A stretch of 64,000 bases of DNA from NCBI GenBank assembly GCA_037721555.1, contig JBBJOI010000003.1, positions 62,001 through 126,000 on the forward strand, written 5' to 3'. Each line of letters starts with the position of its first letter. Position 1 is the stretch's first letter. Made by a program: the position numbers and the translations under genes. The notes under the pieces are model-generated. The model saw only the letters and a program-made list of their open reading frames with translations. It was not told the origin of the DNA and searched no databases. Source of the DNA: Gaiellasilicea sp037721555 (GTDB lineage Bacteria > Actinomycetota > Thermoleophilia > Gaiellales > Gaiellaceae). Positions 50,665 through 59,627 of the stretch are shown here, one piece after another.

Positions 50665-51618
50665 TTAGGACAGGCGAGGACGCAGCTCCTGCTCCCAGAA
50701 GCGAAAAAACCCCTCCTGATCCGGGCCGACCTGGTGGAGCGCGACGTGGTCGAAGCCGGCCTGCTCCCACTCGCGCACCTGCTCGACGATCGGCTCGGGA
50801 TCCGGGCCGCAGGGCGTCTGCGCCGTCGCCATCTCGGCCGTGACGCTCTCCGCGACGGCGTCGAAGTCGGACGGCCGCGGTAACTCCTGGTTGATGGTGC
50901 CGCCGAGGCCCGAGTGGCGCCAGAGCCGGAAGACCGTTTCCTTGGCGTCCTCCTCGTCCTCGGCCCAGCAGAGCTTCACCTGGCCGTAACGCGGACCGTG
51001 GCCTCCCGCCTCGCGGTAGGCCTCGACGATCTCCGCGTCCGGCACGACGTTGATGAGCGCGTCGCCGACCCGGCCGGCCAGCTCTGCCGCAATGGGTTTC
51101 GCGGCCGCGACTGCGATCGGTGGCGGCTGCTCCGGCAGTGTGTAGAGTCGCGCGTGGTCGACGGTGTAGTGCTTGCCACGATGGGTCTGCTCCCCGCCCT
51201 GCCAGAGCAGCCGCATCACCTCGATCGCCTCCTCGAGCATCTCGATTCGCTCGTCGGGAGCGGGCCAGCGCGCGCCGGTGACGTGCTCGTTGAGGTTCTC
51301 GCCGGTGCCGACGCCGAGGAAGAAGCGGTCGCCCATCAGGGCCGCGCAGGTGGCGGCCGCGTGGGCCACGATCGCCGGGTGAATGCGGATGGTGGGGCAC
51401 GTGACGCCCGTGCCGAGCCGGATCCGCTCGGTCGTCGCTGCAATGCCGCCGATGATGCTCCAGACGAAGGCGCTCTCGCCCTGGGCGTCGATCCAGGGGT
51501 GGAAGTGGTCGGAGATCATCGCGAAGGAGAACCCCTCCTCCTCGGCGCGTCGCGCATGCGCGACGCGCTCGCGAGGCGTGTGCTCCTCCGCCGAGAGCCA
51601 GTAGCCGAACTCGGTCAC
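50665..51618 (-). CDS. F420-dependent LLM-class oxidoreductase
   Basis: A 317-residue luciferase-like TIM-barrel enzyme, similar to the F420-dependent glucose-6-phosphate-dehydrogenase-like group. FGYWLSAEEHTPRERVAHARRAEEEGFSFAMISDHFHPW, IRLGTGVTCPTIRIHPAIVAHAAAT, FFLGVGTGENLNEH and FDHVALHQVGPDQ are typical. The presence of this family indicates coenzyme F420 in the organism. Substrate unknown. GTG start. Confidence 0.92.
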   Translation of the reverse strand: MTEFGYWLSAEEHTPRERVAHARRAEEEGFSFAMISDHFHPWIDAQGESAFVWSIIGGIAATTERIRLGTGVTCPTIRIHPAIVAHAAATCAALMGDRFFLGVGTGENLNEHVTGARWPAPDERIEMLEEAIEVMRLLWQGGEQTHRGKHYTVDHARLYTLPEQPPPIAVAAAKPIAAELAGRVGDALINVVPDAEIVEAYREAGGHGPRYGQVKLCWAEDEEDAKETVFRLWRHSGLGGTINQELPRPSDFDAVAESVTAEMATAQTPCGPDPEPIVEQVREWEQAGFDHVALHQVGPDQEGFFRFWEQELRPRLS

Positions 51619-51652
51619 CCGCCGCAGGTACCGCGCGTTCCGGGAGACGAAA

Positions 51653-53017
51653 CTAACGGAGGCGGCTGAGCGGGACCCTCGTCGCTGGACCGGCGTTCCC
51701 AGCCTGATCGACGGCGACGATGCTGATCGGCGCCGTCACATGGCTCCGGGGTAGTGAGAGTGTCTCCTTCGCCGTCGCAAGCAGCCTGCTCCCGACCCGG
51801 ACGCGGTAGCCGAGCAGCCCGCCGCTGTCCCGAGCCGGCGCCCAGGTCAGCACGATGCGCTTCGCGAGCTTCCGCACGGTCACCTTCGTGACCGGAGCAG
51901 GCGGCACGGTGTCGCGCAGGAGCCGACCGGTTCCGTCGACGATTCCGAGTCCGGCGGTGAAACGGAGCGAGACCGTCGCGCTCAACCGGCCGACGCCATC
52001 GACGGCGTTCACCTCGTAGGTGCTGGTGCTCCCGATCAGCGCGTCGAAGCGTGCCGAGGAGCCTGAGACCTCATCGAAGAAGAGGCCGTCCCGCGAGACT
52101 CGGTAGGCGACGGGCCCGACGTCGTCGCTCGACGGGCCCCACGAGAAGCGAACCCCGCCGAAGCGGTCGCTCGTGATCGTGGGCGCCGTGGGAACCGAGG
52201 GCGCCGTCCGATCGGGCGAGTCGAAGCGGTCGAGGAAGCGGGAGTCCGCGACATCGGACCACGTGCCTGCGTGGCCGTAGTAGTCGTTCCGGCCGACGTC
52301 GAGCAGTCGCGACGCGAGGGTTGTCTCCGTCAGCACCGCCGACATCAGGTCGCCGAGGTTGTCGCAGACGTGGCCGCTCTTGCAGTTGTTCGGCGCCGCG
52401 CGCTCGACGGCTCCGAGTGCGTGCACGAGCTCGTGCGCAGCCACGATCGGCCGGATCTCGTCCCCTCCGGCGACGCCGCACGCGTCCAGGTAGACGACCG
52501 CCATTCCGGACACGTTGAGGCGGCCGTCGTCCGCTTCGCCGCAGGTCACCTCGGGGCCAACCTGGCCGGTGGGCCCGTCGAAGTAGACGAGGTAGACCTT
52601 CTCGGACTGCCGGAACCCGAACGTGTTTCCCAGGCCGGTCCTGATCCGGGAAAAGGCCGAGCGGATGTCGCCGACCGGGGCCGTCAGCGGTACGCGCGAG
52701 AGATCGAGCTGACCGAACGCGCTGCTGCACGCGACGTCGTGGAGGTCGAACCTGGGTGAGCGCGTCGCGTCTTGCGTGCGCCACCACGCGTCGATCGCCG
52801 CGACGTCGCCGACGATGCGCGGCGCCCACTCGGCGAAGCGGTCCGGCGCGCCGGGCGCCAGGACGTAGGCAACGTGGACGGAGAAGCCCGGCGATAGGTC
52901 GGGCACACGGTCGACCGCCGAGACGTCGGTTCCGCACCAGGGAAGGGGCGTCGAGGCCCATGCGTCGGCCGGCGCCGCGACGGCGAGTAGGACCAGGCCG
53001 AGGACGAGCCGCTTCAC
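51653..53017 (-). CDS. Secreted metallopeptidase-like protein with fibronectin type III domains
   Basis: A 454-residue exported protein. Signal peptide MKRLVLGLVLLAVAAPADAWA. The N-terminal 250 residues have the zinc-peptidase-like motif AAHELVHALGAV (HELVH matches HExxH) and cysteines likely forming disulfides. Two fibronectin type III-like domains follow (SVPTAPTITSDRFGGVRFSWGPSSDDV and KVTVRKLAKRIVLTWAPARDSG). It may act on extracellular polymers; the peptidase clan is not certain. GTG start. Confidence 0.8.
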   Translation of the reverse strand: MKRLVLGLVLLAVAAPADAWASTPLPWCGTDVSAVDRVPDLSPGFSVHVAYVLAPGAPDRFAEWAPRIVGDVAAIDAWWRTQDATRSPRFDLHDVACSSAFGQLDLSRVPLTAPVGDIRSAFSRIRTGLGNTFGFRQSEKVYLVYFDGPTGQVGPEVTCGEADDGRLNVSGMAVVYLDACGVAGGDEIRPIVAAHELVHALGAVERAAPNNCKSGHVCDNLGDLMSAVLTETTLASRLLDVGRNDYYGHAGTWSDVADSRFLDRFDSPDRTAPSVPTAPTITSDRFGGVRFSWGPSSDDVGPVAYRVSRDGLFFDEVSGSSARFDALIGSTSTYEVNAVDGVGRLSATVSLRFTAGLGIVDGTGRLLRDTVPPAPVTKVTVRKLAKRIVLTWAPARDSGGLLGYRVRVGSRLLATAKETLSLPRSHVTAPISIVAVDQAGNAGPATRVPLSRLR

Positions 53018-53076
53018 TTCCTCAAAGGTAGCGCCTCGCTGCGGGGAGCGCCTGTCGCGAGGCTACGATAGGAGCG

Positions 53077-53328
53077 ATGAACGCGACCGAGCCGCTCGAG
53101 GCACTCCTCCGGACTGCCTTCCCCGATGCGAGCGAGCTCGCCGTCGAGGACCGGACGGGCGGCGGCGACCACTTCCAGGTGACGGTCTCGAGCGGCCGCT
53201 TCGCAGGGCTGTCTCTCGTCGAGCAGCATCGCCTCGTCTACGACGCGCTTGCGGAGCCGCTCGCGGACGGTTCGATCCACGAGCTCCGCATCAAGACGAG
53301 AGCACAACCGGAAGGAGTACCACTGTGA
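53077..53328 (+). CDS. bolA: BolA-like protein
   Basis: An 83-residue BolA-family protein: LLRTAFPDASELAVEDRTGGGDHFQVTVSSGRFAGLSLVEQHRLVYDAL ends with IHELRIKTR, showing the conserved histidine (GDHFQV) that binds Fe-S clusters with monothiol glutaredoxins. GTGA overlap with the glutaredoxin gene. The pair probably works in Fe-S cluster transfer or iron sensing. Confidence 0.92.
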   Translation: MNATEPLEALLRTAFPDASELAVEDRTGGGDHFQVTVSSGRFAGLSLVEQHRLVYDALAEPLADGSIHELRIKTRAQPEGVPL

Positions 53329-53693
53329 GCGAGCTGCGCGAGCAGATCCAACAGATCATCGAGAACGAGCCCGTCAGTGTCTTCATGAAGGGGACGCCGG
53401 GGTTCGCCATGTGCGGCAACTCCGATCGGGCGCTCCGGGCGCTCCGGTCCGAAGGAGCTCCCATCACGGCAGTCGACGTCATGCCCGACCCGCAGATCCG
53501 CCAGGAGCTCTCGGCCCTCTCCGGCTGGCCGACGATCCCGCAGGTGTTCATCAAGGGGGAGCTCGTCGGTGGGGCGGACATCGTCGAGGAACTGCAGGCG
53601 AGTGGGGAGCTCAGGCAGCGGCTCGACGCGGCGCTCGGGGCCGAGCGAGACACGACCGTAAAGACGGCGACGCTCGAGCCGGCCACCCTGTGA
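53325..53693 (+). CDS. Monothiol glutaredoxin (Grx4 type) with CGNS site
   Basis: A 122-residue class II glutaredoxin: VSVFMKGTPGFAMCGNSDRALRAL, then WPTIPQVFIKGELVGGADIVEEL. The active site is C30-G-N-S, whereas the family standard is CGFS. The TIPQVF cis-proline and the KGTP cluster-binding segment are intact. It likely binds a [2Fe-2S] cluster together with the upstream BolA. A C-terminal extension of about 20 residues is unusual. Confidence 0.93.
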   Translation: MSELREQIQQIIENEPVSVFMKGTPGFAMCGNSDRALRALRSEGAPITAVDVMPDPQIRQELSALSGWPTIPQVFIKGELVGGADIVEELQASGELRQRLDAALGAERDTTVKTATLEPATL

Positions 53694-53767
53694 GTCCGGC
53701 GGCGGCACAACCGAGCCTTAACGCGCGGCTCAGCGTTCCTTAAGACGCACCGGCTACAACGAGATCC

Positions 53768-54958
53768 ATGAGTCTTCCCACACTCGTGACGCGCGCCTTC
53801 GGCGTGCTTGGAATCGCGGTGCTCGGTGGCCTCGCCGCTCTCGGTGGCGTTGCCTTAACTGGCAACCTCGGTGGCGGCACAACCACGGTCGTCGAGCGCT
53901 CCTCCGCCTCCGTCGATGCGGCTCCAGCCGTCTCTGAGAAGGGAATGTCGATCGCCGAGATCTACGACCGGGCGGCGCCCGGCGTCGTTCAGATCACCTC
54001 GACGTCCGGGCAACCCGAGCGGGTCACGCCCTTCCCGAGCGACGAGCCCGTGCCGAGAACGCAGCAGGCGCTCGGCTCAGGCTTCGTGATCGACAAGACC
54101 GGCCACATCGTCACGAACTACCACGTGATCGAGGGCGCCGACCAGATCGAGGTCAGCTTCTCGAACCAGGACACGTTGACTGCCAAGCTCGTTGGCAGCG
54201 ACCCCTCGACCGACATCGCCGTGCTCCGCGTCGAAGCGAACTCGCGCGGCCTCACGCCGCTCGACCTCGGCGACTCGGGCAACGTGCGCGTCGGTGACTC
54301 CGTCGTCGCGATCGGCAATCCGTTCGGACTCGACAGGAGCGCCACGGCCGGCATCGTGAGCTCGGTGCAGGAGCGCACGATCACCGCTCCCAACGGCTAC
54401 CCGATCGATCACGTGATCCAGACCGACGCTGCGATCAACCGCGGGAACTCGGGCGGCCCGCTGCTGAACGACCAGGGCGAGGTGATCGGCGTCAATTCGC
54501 AGATCTCCACGGCCGACGGCTCGACCGGCAACGTTGGCATCGGCTTCGCAGTGCCGTCGAACACCGTCAAGAGCGTCGTCGCGCAGCTGATCGACAAGGG
54601 GAAGGTGGATCGCGCCTACATCGGGATCGGCGGCACGACAGTAGAGCCCGAGCTCGCGCGCCTCTTCCGGTTGCCGGTCGATACGGGTGTGCTCGTCGAG
54701 CGCGTCGGCGAGAATACTCCCGCCGAGCGCGCGGGCCTCGAGCCCGGCACGAGCGACGTCATCGTCGAGGGCCAGAGCTACCGGCTCGGCGGCGACGTGA
54801 TCGTCGCGGTCGACGGTCGGCGCGTGGCTTCGCTCGAGGAGCTGCGCGACGTGCTCTCGACCCTCAAGCCCGGCGACACGGTCCGGCTCGGGGTCTTCCG
54901 CGATGAGGAGCGCCAGACGGTCGAGTTGAAGCTGGGCCGCCAACCGCGTTCTCCCTGA
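53768..54958 (+). CDS. HtrA/DegP-like serine protease with PDZ domain
   Basis: A 396-residue membrane-anchored protease. An N-terminal helix (about 11-33) anchors it to the membrane. Trypsin-like domain with catalytic H119 (TNYHVIEG), D149 (STDIAVLR) and S228 (INRGNSGGPLL), followed by a PDZ domain (GVLVERVGENTPAERAGL and GGDVIVAVDGRRV). It degrades misfolded envelope proteins. ATG start. Confidence 0.95.
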   Translation: MSLPTLVTRAFGVLGIAVLGGLAALGGVALTGNLGGGTTTVVERSSASVDAAPAVSEKGMSIAEIYDRAAPGVVQITSTSGQPERVTPFPSDEPVPRTQQALGSGFVIDKTGHIVTNYHVIEGADQIEVSFSNQDTLTAKLVGSDPSTDIAVLRVEANSRGLTPLDLGDSGNVRVGDSVVAIGNPFGLDRSATAGIVSSVQERTITAPNGYPIDHVIQTDAAINRGNSGGPLLNDQGEVIGVNSQISTADGSTGNVGIGFAVPSNTVKSVVAQLIDKGKVDRAYIGIGGTTVEPELARLFRLPVDTGVLVERVGENTPAERAGLEPGTSDVIVEGQSYRLGGDVIVAVDGRRVASLEELRDVLSTLKPGDTVRLGVFRDEERQTVELKLGRQPRSP

Positions 54959-55019
54959 GCTGCTCAGGGCTCCGTCGCGGCTCGTTCCGACGCCGGGATA
55001 ACGTCGCTAGGCTTCCGCG

Positions 55020-55382
55020 GTGGCGTCGTCGCGACCGGAGCTCGGGAGCCTGATCCTCGAGGGCGACCTCGCTGTCGAGGACGAGCAGCTGTGGAAGGAC
55101 GATGGCGACGCGGACCGCAGCGGCTGGTTCTGCGTTCGCACCAACCCGTTCGACTGCCCCGCTGACGGTTGCGTCTTCGTCGCGGACTTCATGACCGCGG
55201 CTCACCTGATACTCGTCTGGGAGGAGCGTGACGACCCGAATCTCCTTTGGCACGCACAGCGGGCGAAGGACGTCGGTCGCAACCCGCGCGTCGTCGGGTA
55301 CGAGAACGGCTTCGGCCCGAGCGCGTCGTACTACGCGTGGGAGGCCTCGGGACGGCCCGTGCACGGCGTTCGTGGCCGCTAG
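55020..55382 (+). CDS. Hypothetical protein
   Basis: A 120-residue protein (GSLILEGDLAVEDEQLWKDDGDADRSGWFCVRTNPFDCPADGCVFVADFMTAAHLILVWEERDDP). Three cysteines occur in CVRTNPFDCPADGC. Not recognised. GTG start 61 bp after the HtrA stop. A large inverted repeat lies just downstream. Confidence 0.65.
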   Translation: MASSRPELGSLILEGDLAVEDEQLWKDDGDADRSGWFCVRTNPFDCPADGCVFVADFMTAAHLILVWEERDDPNLLWHAQRAKDVGRNPRVVGYENGFGPSASYYAWEASGRPVHGVRGR

Positions 55383-55390
55383 CGAGTACA

Positions 55391-55552
55391 AGGAGCCTGT
55401 CGTGAAAGTCGCGCACACCGGTGGGCGGTTGCGCTACGGCGCCGGATCGCCACCCTCGCTCTTGGCCAGGCCGGCCTGGCCGGCGAGCGAGTGCGGCGCC
55501 CGGCTCCATCGCCACGGTCCCCGCCCGCACGCGACTTTCATGACAGGCTCCT
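55391..55552. repeat. 162-bp inverted-repeat element with central palindrome (MITE/REP-like)
   Basis: The ends 55391-55413 and 55530-55552 are 23-bp inverted repeats with one mismatch (AGGAGCCTGTCNTGAAAGTC begins each). The middle holds a perfect 18-bp palindrome GGCCAGGCCGGCCTGGCC (55464-55481), extended by CGCTC/GAGCG. No ORF. It fills the intergenic space between the 55020-55382 gene and the GCS2 gene and could fold into a large hairpin. Confidence 0.75.
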
Positions 55553-55568
55553 AGCCCCGACGCGGGCA

Positions 55569-56555
55569 GTGGACGCATTCGGTAGGCACTTGTCGCTCGG
55601 GGTGGAGGAGGAGTTGATGCTCCTCGACCCGCAGACATTCGCGCTCGCGCCAGGCGTGGAGCGCCTGCTTGGTGTCCCCGGCCTCAAGACGGAGCTCTTC
55701 TCTTGCCTGGTCGAGACGAATACGGCGGTCTGCGGGACGGCGCAGGAGTTGCTGGCGGAGCTCAGGCGCCTGCGCGCGCTTGTTCGGGATGCGGCTGCGC
55801 GGGAGCGGCTGGCGGTCGCAGCCGTTGGCGCTCATCCGTTCTCACGTTCCGAGGAGCAGGAGGTCGTGCAGGAGCCCCGCTACCTCGCGCTGCTCGCCGA
55901 GCGGCCCTCTGCCCGCCGCCAGCTCGTCTGCGGCCTGCACGTCCACATCGGCATGGAGAGCTTCGAGCGCTGTCTGCGGACGCTCGAGGCCGTCCTGCCC
56001 TGGCTGCCGGCGGTGCTCGCCCTCTCGGCGAACTCTCCCTACCTCGAGCACGCCGCTCCCGGCGTCCTGTCGGCACGCGCGGCTCGTCTGCTCGAGCTGC
56101 CCCGGGCGGGGGCACCGCCCGTGCTGAGCGACCGGATGGCCTGGGAGCGGGTGGTCGAGTCGACCGCGAGCGGTGACTACACGAAGATCTGGTGGGATCT
56201 CCGTCCGCACCCGAGGCTCGGCACGCTCGAGGTCCGAATCGCCGACCAGCAGACCGACGTGCGCCGCTCGGCCGCCCTGGCAGCGCTTCTGCAGGCGCTC
56301 TGCGTGGCCGCGCCTCCGGTCGTCCGGGCGATCGATCGGGACGGTTACGCGAGGGCGCGCGAGCAGGCGGCGCAAGGCGTTGCGCCGGCGCGCGAGCTGT
56401 TGGAGCTCGTCGAGCCCGCGGCACGCGACCTGGGCACGCTCGACCTCCTCGGGGTTCTGCACGAGCCGCCCGAGGCTCACCGCCAGCTCGCCGTAGGGGC
56501 GCGGGCCGGCCGAGTGGCCGTCGCCGCGGATCTCGTCGTGCGGTTCGCTCAGTAG
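55569..56555 (+). CDS. Glutamate-cysteine ligase family 2 (YbdK-like) protein
   Basis: A 328-residue carboxylate-amine ligase. GTG 55569 gives LSLGVEEELMLLDPQTFAL at the N-terminus, the canonical GCS2 start; upstream sequence belongs to the repeat element. CGLHVHIGM, SANSPYLEHAAPGVLSARAA and IWWDLRPHPRLGTLEVRIADQQTDVRR are family hallmarks, including ATP/metal-binding residues. It may make gamma-glutamyl-cysteine or a related compound. Confidence 0.9.
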   Translation: MDAFGRHLSLGVEEELMLLDPQTFALAPGVERLLGVPGLKTELFSCLVETNTAVCGTAQELLAELRRLRALVRDAAARERLAVAAVGAHPFSRSEEQEVVQEPRYLALLAERPSARRQLVCGLHVHIGMESFERCLRTLEAVLPWLPAVLALSANSPYLEHAAPGVLSARAARLLELPRAGAPPVLSDRMAWERVVESTASGDYTKIWWDLRPHPRLGTLEVRIADQQTDVRRSAALAALLQALCVAAPPVVRAIDRDGYARAREQAAQGVAPARELLELVEPAARDLGTLDLLGVLHEPPEAHRQLAVGARAGRVAVAADLVVRFAQ

Positions 56556-56564
56556 GCTCGAGCC

Positions 56565-59500
56565 GTGCTCCGCTCGACGCTCTACGTCCTCGGCCTCGCC
56601 GGCCGCCGGCTGGGCCGGCGGAGCGGCGCGACCGCGCTAATCGCGCTCGGCATCGCGGCCGGCGCCGCCCTTGTCTTCGGCGTCCGCCTCGCCACCACCC
56701 TCGCCCAGGATCGAGCGGGGGCTCAGGCGGTCGAGCGGATCCCCGACGGCTCACGATCCCTTCGAGCTGTGTGGTTCGGCGTGCCCGGTGGATCGGGGGA
56801 GCCGCAGCCGGCTCTCGACGCCCGCGTTCGCGCCGCTCTCGCGGACGTGGACGTGGACGTCGTTCCTGCCACCGCCCTCGTGCTCTTCCGAGAGAGCACA
56901 CTCGCCGGCACCTTCGCCGGCCTCGGGGGAATCGAGAACCTTCGCGGTTGGGTGACCCCTCGCTCCGGCCGCCTTCCGCGCCGCTGCCGGCCGGAGCGCT
57001 GCGAGGTGCTGAGGCTCCGAGGCGAGGGGCGCCTACCGCAACCTGCCGGCCTTCGACTCGTCGAGGTGGGTACAGGGGCGTTGCCCTCGCGCGTGCTCAC
57101 CGGAGACTTCCTCGCGCCCACCGACAACGCCCTCGCCGACGCCGAGGTCAGCCCGGTCATCGCAAAGGCGGCGGGGTACCATCGGCCTCCCGCGGCGCCG
57201 CTCTTCCTGGCCGACGGGGTCCGCGCTCTCGCCTCCGCTCCGGCTCTCGCCAACGTGTACCGCAGCTACGCGTGGGTCTCACCGCTGTTGGTCGGGCAGC
57301 CTCGGCTGTGGGAGGTGGACGAGCTGGCGGCGGACGTCACGCGCATCCGCTCGGGCCTCCAGGCGACCTCGACGTCCTTCGACGTGATCGCGCCGGTCGA
57401 AGAGCTTCGCGACGCGCAGGCGACCAGCCGGCGCGCCGGACGCCGTCTGGGGCTCGTCGGCGGGGAGGCGGCCGCGCTGCTCTTCGCCTTCGCGATCCTG
57501 GCGGCGGCGACGGTCAGGCGCGACCTGCTCGCGGCCAGGCGGCGGCTCTCGTGGTACGGCGCGCGCGCGTGGCAGCTAGCGCTGCTGACGGGAGTCGAGG
57601 CTCTCGCCGTCGGCGCCGCCGGAACCGTCCTCGGGGTCGTGGCCGGCATCGGCGTCGGCGCGGCGGTTGCCCACCAAGCGGGCGCACCCGTGGGAGCCGT
57701 TCTGGGGCAGAGCGTCATCTCGCCCGGCGGATTCCTCGTCGCGCTGGGACTCGCGGCTCTCGCCACTGCTGTTCTCGCTGCGGCGACCGCTGTGCGCGCG
57801 CCGGCGCTCGGCCGCGTCCCGCTCTCGCCGGTTGACGTCGCGGCTGTCGCCGCTCTGGGGCTCGTCGTTGCGGGTGTTATCTGGGACGTCGGGGGCGACG
57901 TGCCTCTCGTACTCCCGGGCCTCGCAACCTTTGCGGCGGCCGTTCTGGCCGCGCGGGTGCTGCGGCCGGCGCTCCGCCTGCTCGAGCGCGCGAGCCGGGG
58001 ACGATCGAGTGGGCTGCGCCTCGCGTCGCTCTCGCTCGCGCGGAATCCAGGCTACGCCGTCCTCGCGACGGCCTTCCTGGTCGTCAGCGTCGGTCTCGCC
58101 CTCTTCGCAGAGAGCTACCGCGCGACGCTCGCACAGGGCGAGCGCGACGCGGCCGCCTTCGCGGTTCCCCGCGACTACGTCGTGCGGGAGGACCTGACCC
58201 GGCTGATCCCCGTGCTCGACGCCGCCTCCCTCGAGCGCTTCCACGATCTGGGCGCGGTCGACGTCGACCCGATCCTGCGACTGACCGGCGGCGTCAGCAG
58301 GCTCGAGGGTGAAAGCGGGATCACGGTGCTTGGGCTGCCGCCCGCGTCCCTGCCGGAGCTTCGAGGCTGGCGCGACGACTTCGCAGCCGAGTCGCGGGCG
58401 CGGCTGGCCGCGCTGATCGACCGCCCTGAGACGCCGGGTGGTACCGCGCTCCCCGGTCGGCTCGAAGCGCTTGTCGCGCGCATCGAGGGCGGCCGCACCG
58501 TCCGTGTGGCCGCGCAGCTCGAGACTCCGCGCGGCCAGTTCGTGCGGGTCGACCTCGTCCGGCGGGGGGAGTTCGTGCGCGGTGCGGTTCCCCTCGAAGC
58601 CCGGGGCGGCCGCCTCTTCGCCCTCGAGCTCGAGCCCGTCTCGAGGCTGCAGGAGCGTGGGGCGGACGCCGGCAAGGCCGTGAGCGGGACGCTGCGACTC
58701 GAGTTCCCTGCGCTCCCGCAGGTGCTCGAGGACTGGATCGGCGTCGGTGGCGCGACCCTGAGCGGCCCACGTACGGGAGGTCGGACGATCGGCTACACGC
58801 TCACCAACGCCGAATCAGCGCGGTTGCGGCCGCGCCAACTCTCCGACGAGCAGCCGGTGCCGGTCCTGGCGACGCCCGGTCTCGCCCGTGCAGCGGACGC
58901 ACGTGGACTGCTGCCGCTCCAGGTCGGCGGCGAGCGCATTCCCGCCCGGGTGGTCGGGCGGGTGTCGCGCTTCCCCGGCTTGGGAGGCGCAGGTGTCGTC
59001 GGCGACGTTAACGCGCTGACGGCTGCGCTGAACGCCGAGCGTCCCGGGGCCGCGCGGGTGAACGAGGTCTGGGTCGGGCTGCGACGGGAGGCGGACGCCG
59101 CGGAGGTCGACGCGTCGCTCGTCGCAGCACCGTTCGACACGCTGGCGGTCGCCTCCCGCAGGGCACTCGAGGCCGAGTCGCGTCGGGATCCGATTGCACA
59201 CGGGACGCTGCTGACGCTGCTCGTTGCGGCACTCGTCGCGCTCGCGCTCGCGCTCGCGGGCGTGCTGTTGACGGTGCTGCGGGACGTCCGCGACGAGGAG
59301 GGCGAGTTCTTCGACCTGGAGTCCCAGGGGATCGGCCCTGTGGCGCTCCGCCGAGTCGTTCGGCTGCGGGCCTTCTCTGTCGCGGTCGCGGGCCTCTTTG
59401 CGGGGCTTGTCACAGGTGTCGCGCTCGGGGCGCTCGTCACCGATCTCGTCACACTGACGGCGCGAGCGGGCGAGGCCGAGCCGCCACTCCAGGTCGACCT

Positions 59501-59627
59501 CGATCCGGTCGTCGTCGCAACGGCCGTCGGTCTCTACGTCGTCCTGGCGGTAGCGGTCGTCTACGCGGCCACTGCGGGATCGTTCACAGAGCCGGCCGGT
59601 CCCCGTCGCGCCGAGGATCTCGAGTGA
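56565..59627 (+). CDS. FtsX-like ABC transporter permease
   Basis: A 1020-residue membrane protein. One helix near the N-terminus (ALIALGIAAGAALVFGV) precedes a large extracytoplasmic domain, then two sets of FtsX-like helices (LLFAFAILAAATVRRDLL and LLVAALVALALALAGVLLTV), each with the family's long periplasmic loops. It probably exports or extracts substrates across the envelope, as MacB/LolCDE-type systems do. GTG start. GTGA overlap with the ATPase gene. Confidence 0.9.
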   Translation: MLRSTLYVLGLAGRRLGRRSGATALIALGIAAGAALVFGVRLATTLAQDRAGAQAVERIPDGSRSLRAVWFGVPGGSGEPQPALDARVRAALADVDVDVVPATALVLFRESTLAGTFAGLGGIENLRGWVTPRSGRLPRRCRPERCEVLRLRGEGRLPQPAGLRLVEVGTGALPSRVLTGDFLAPTDNALADAEVSPVIAKAAGYHRPPAAPLFLADGVRALASAPALANVYRSYAWVSPLLVGQPRLWEVDELAADVTRIRSGLQATSTSFDVIAPVEELRDAQATSRRAGRRLGLVGGEAAALLFAFAILAAATVRRDLLAARRRLSWYGARAWQLALLTGVEALAVGAAGTVLGVVAGIGVGAAVAHQAGAPVGAVLGQSVISPGGFLVALGLAALATAVLAAATAVRAPALGRVPLSPVDVAAVAALGLVVAGVIWDVGGDVPLVLPGLATFAAAVLAARVLRPALRLLERASRGRSSGLRLASLSLARNPGYAVLATAFLVVSVGLALFAESYRATLAQGERDAAAFAVPRDYVVREDLTRLIPVLDAASLERFHDLGAVDVDPILRLTGGVSRLEGESGITVLGLPPASLPELRGWRDDFAAESRARLAALIDRPETPGGTALPGRLEALVARIEGGRTVRVAAQLETPRGQFVRVDLVRRGEFVRGAVPLEARGGRLFALELEPVSRLQERGADAGKAVSGTLRLEFPALPQVLEDWIGVGGATLSGPRTGGRTIGYTLTNAESARLRPRQLSDEQPVPVLATPGLARAADARGLLPLQVGGERIPARVVGRVSRFPGLGGAGVVGDVNALTAALNAERPGAARVNEVWVGLRREADAAEVDASLVAAPFDTLAVASRRALEAESRRDPIAHGTLLTLLVAALVALALALAGVLLTVLRDVRDEEGEFFDLESQGIGPVALRRVVRLRAFSVAVAGLFAGLVTGVALGALVTDLVTLTARAGEAEPPLQVDLDPVVVATAVGLYVVLAVAVVYAATAGSFTEPAGPRRAEDLE

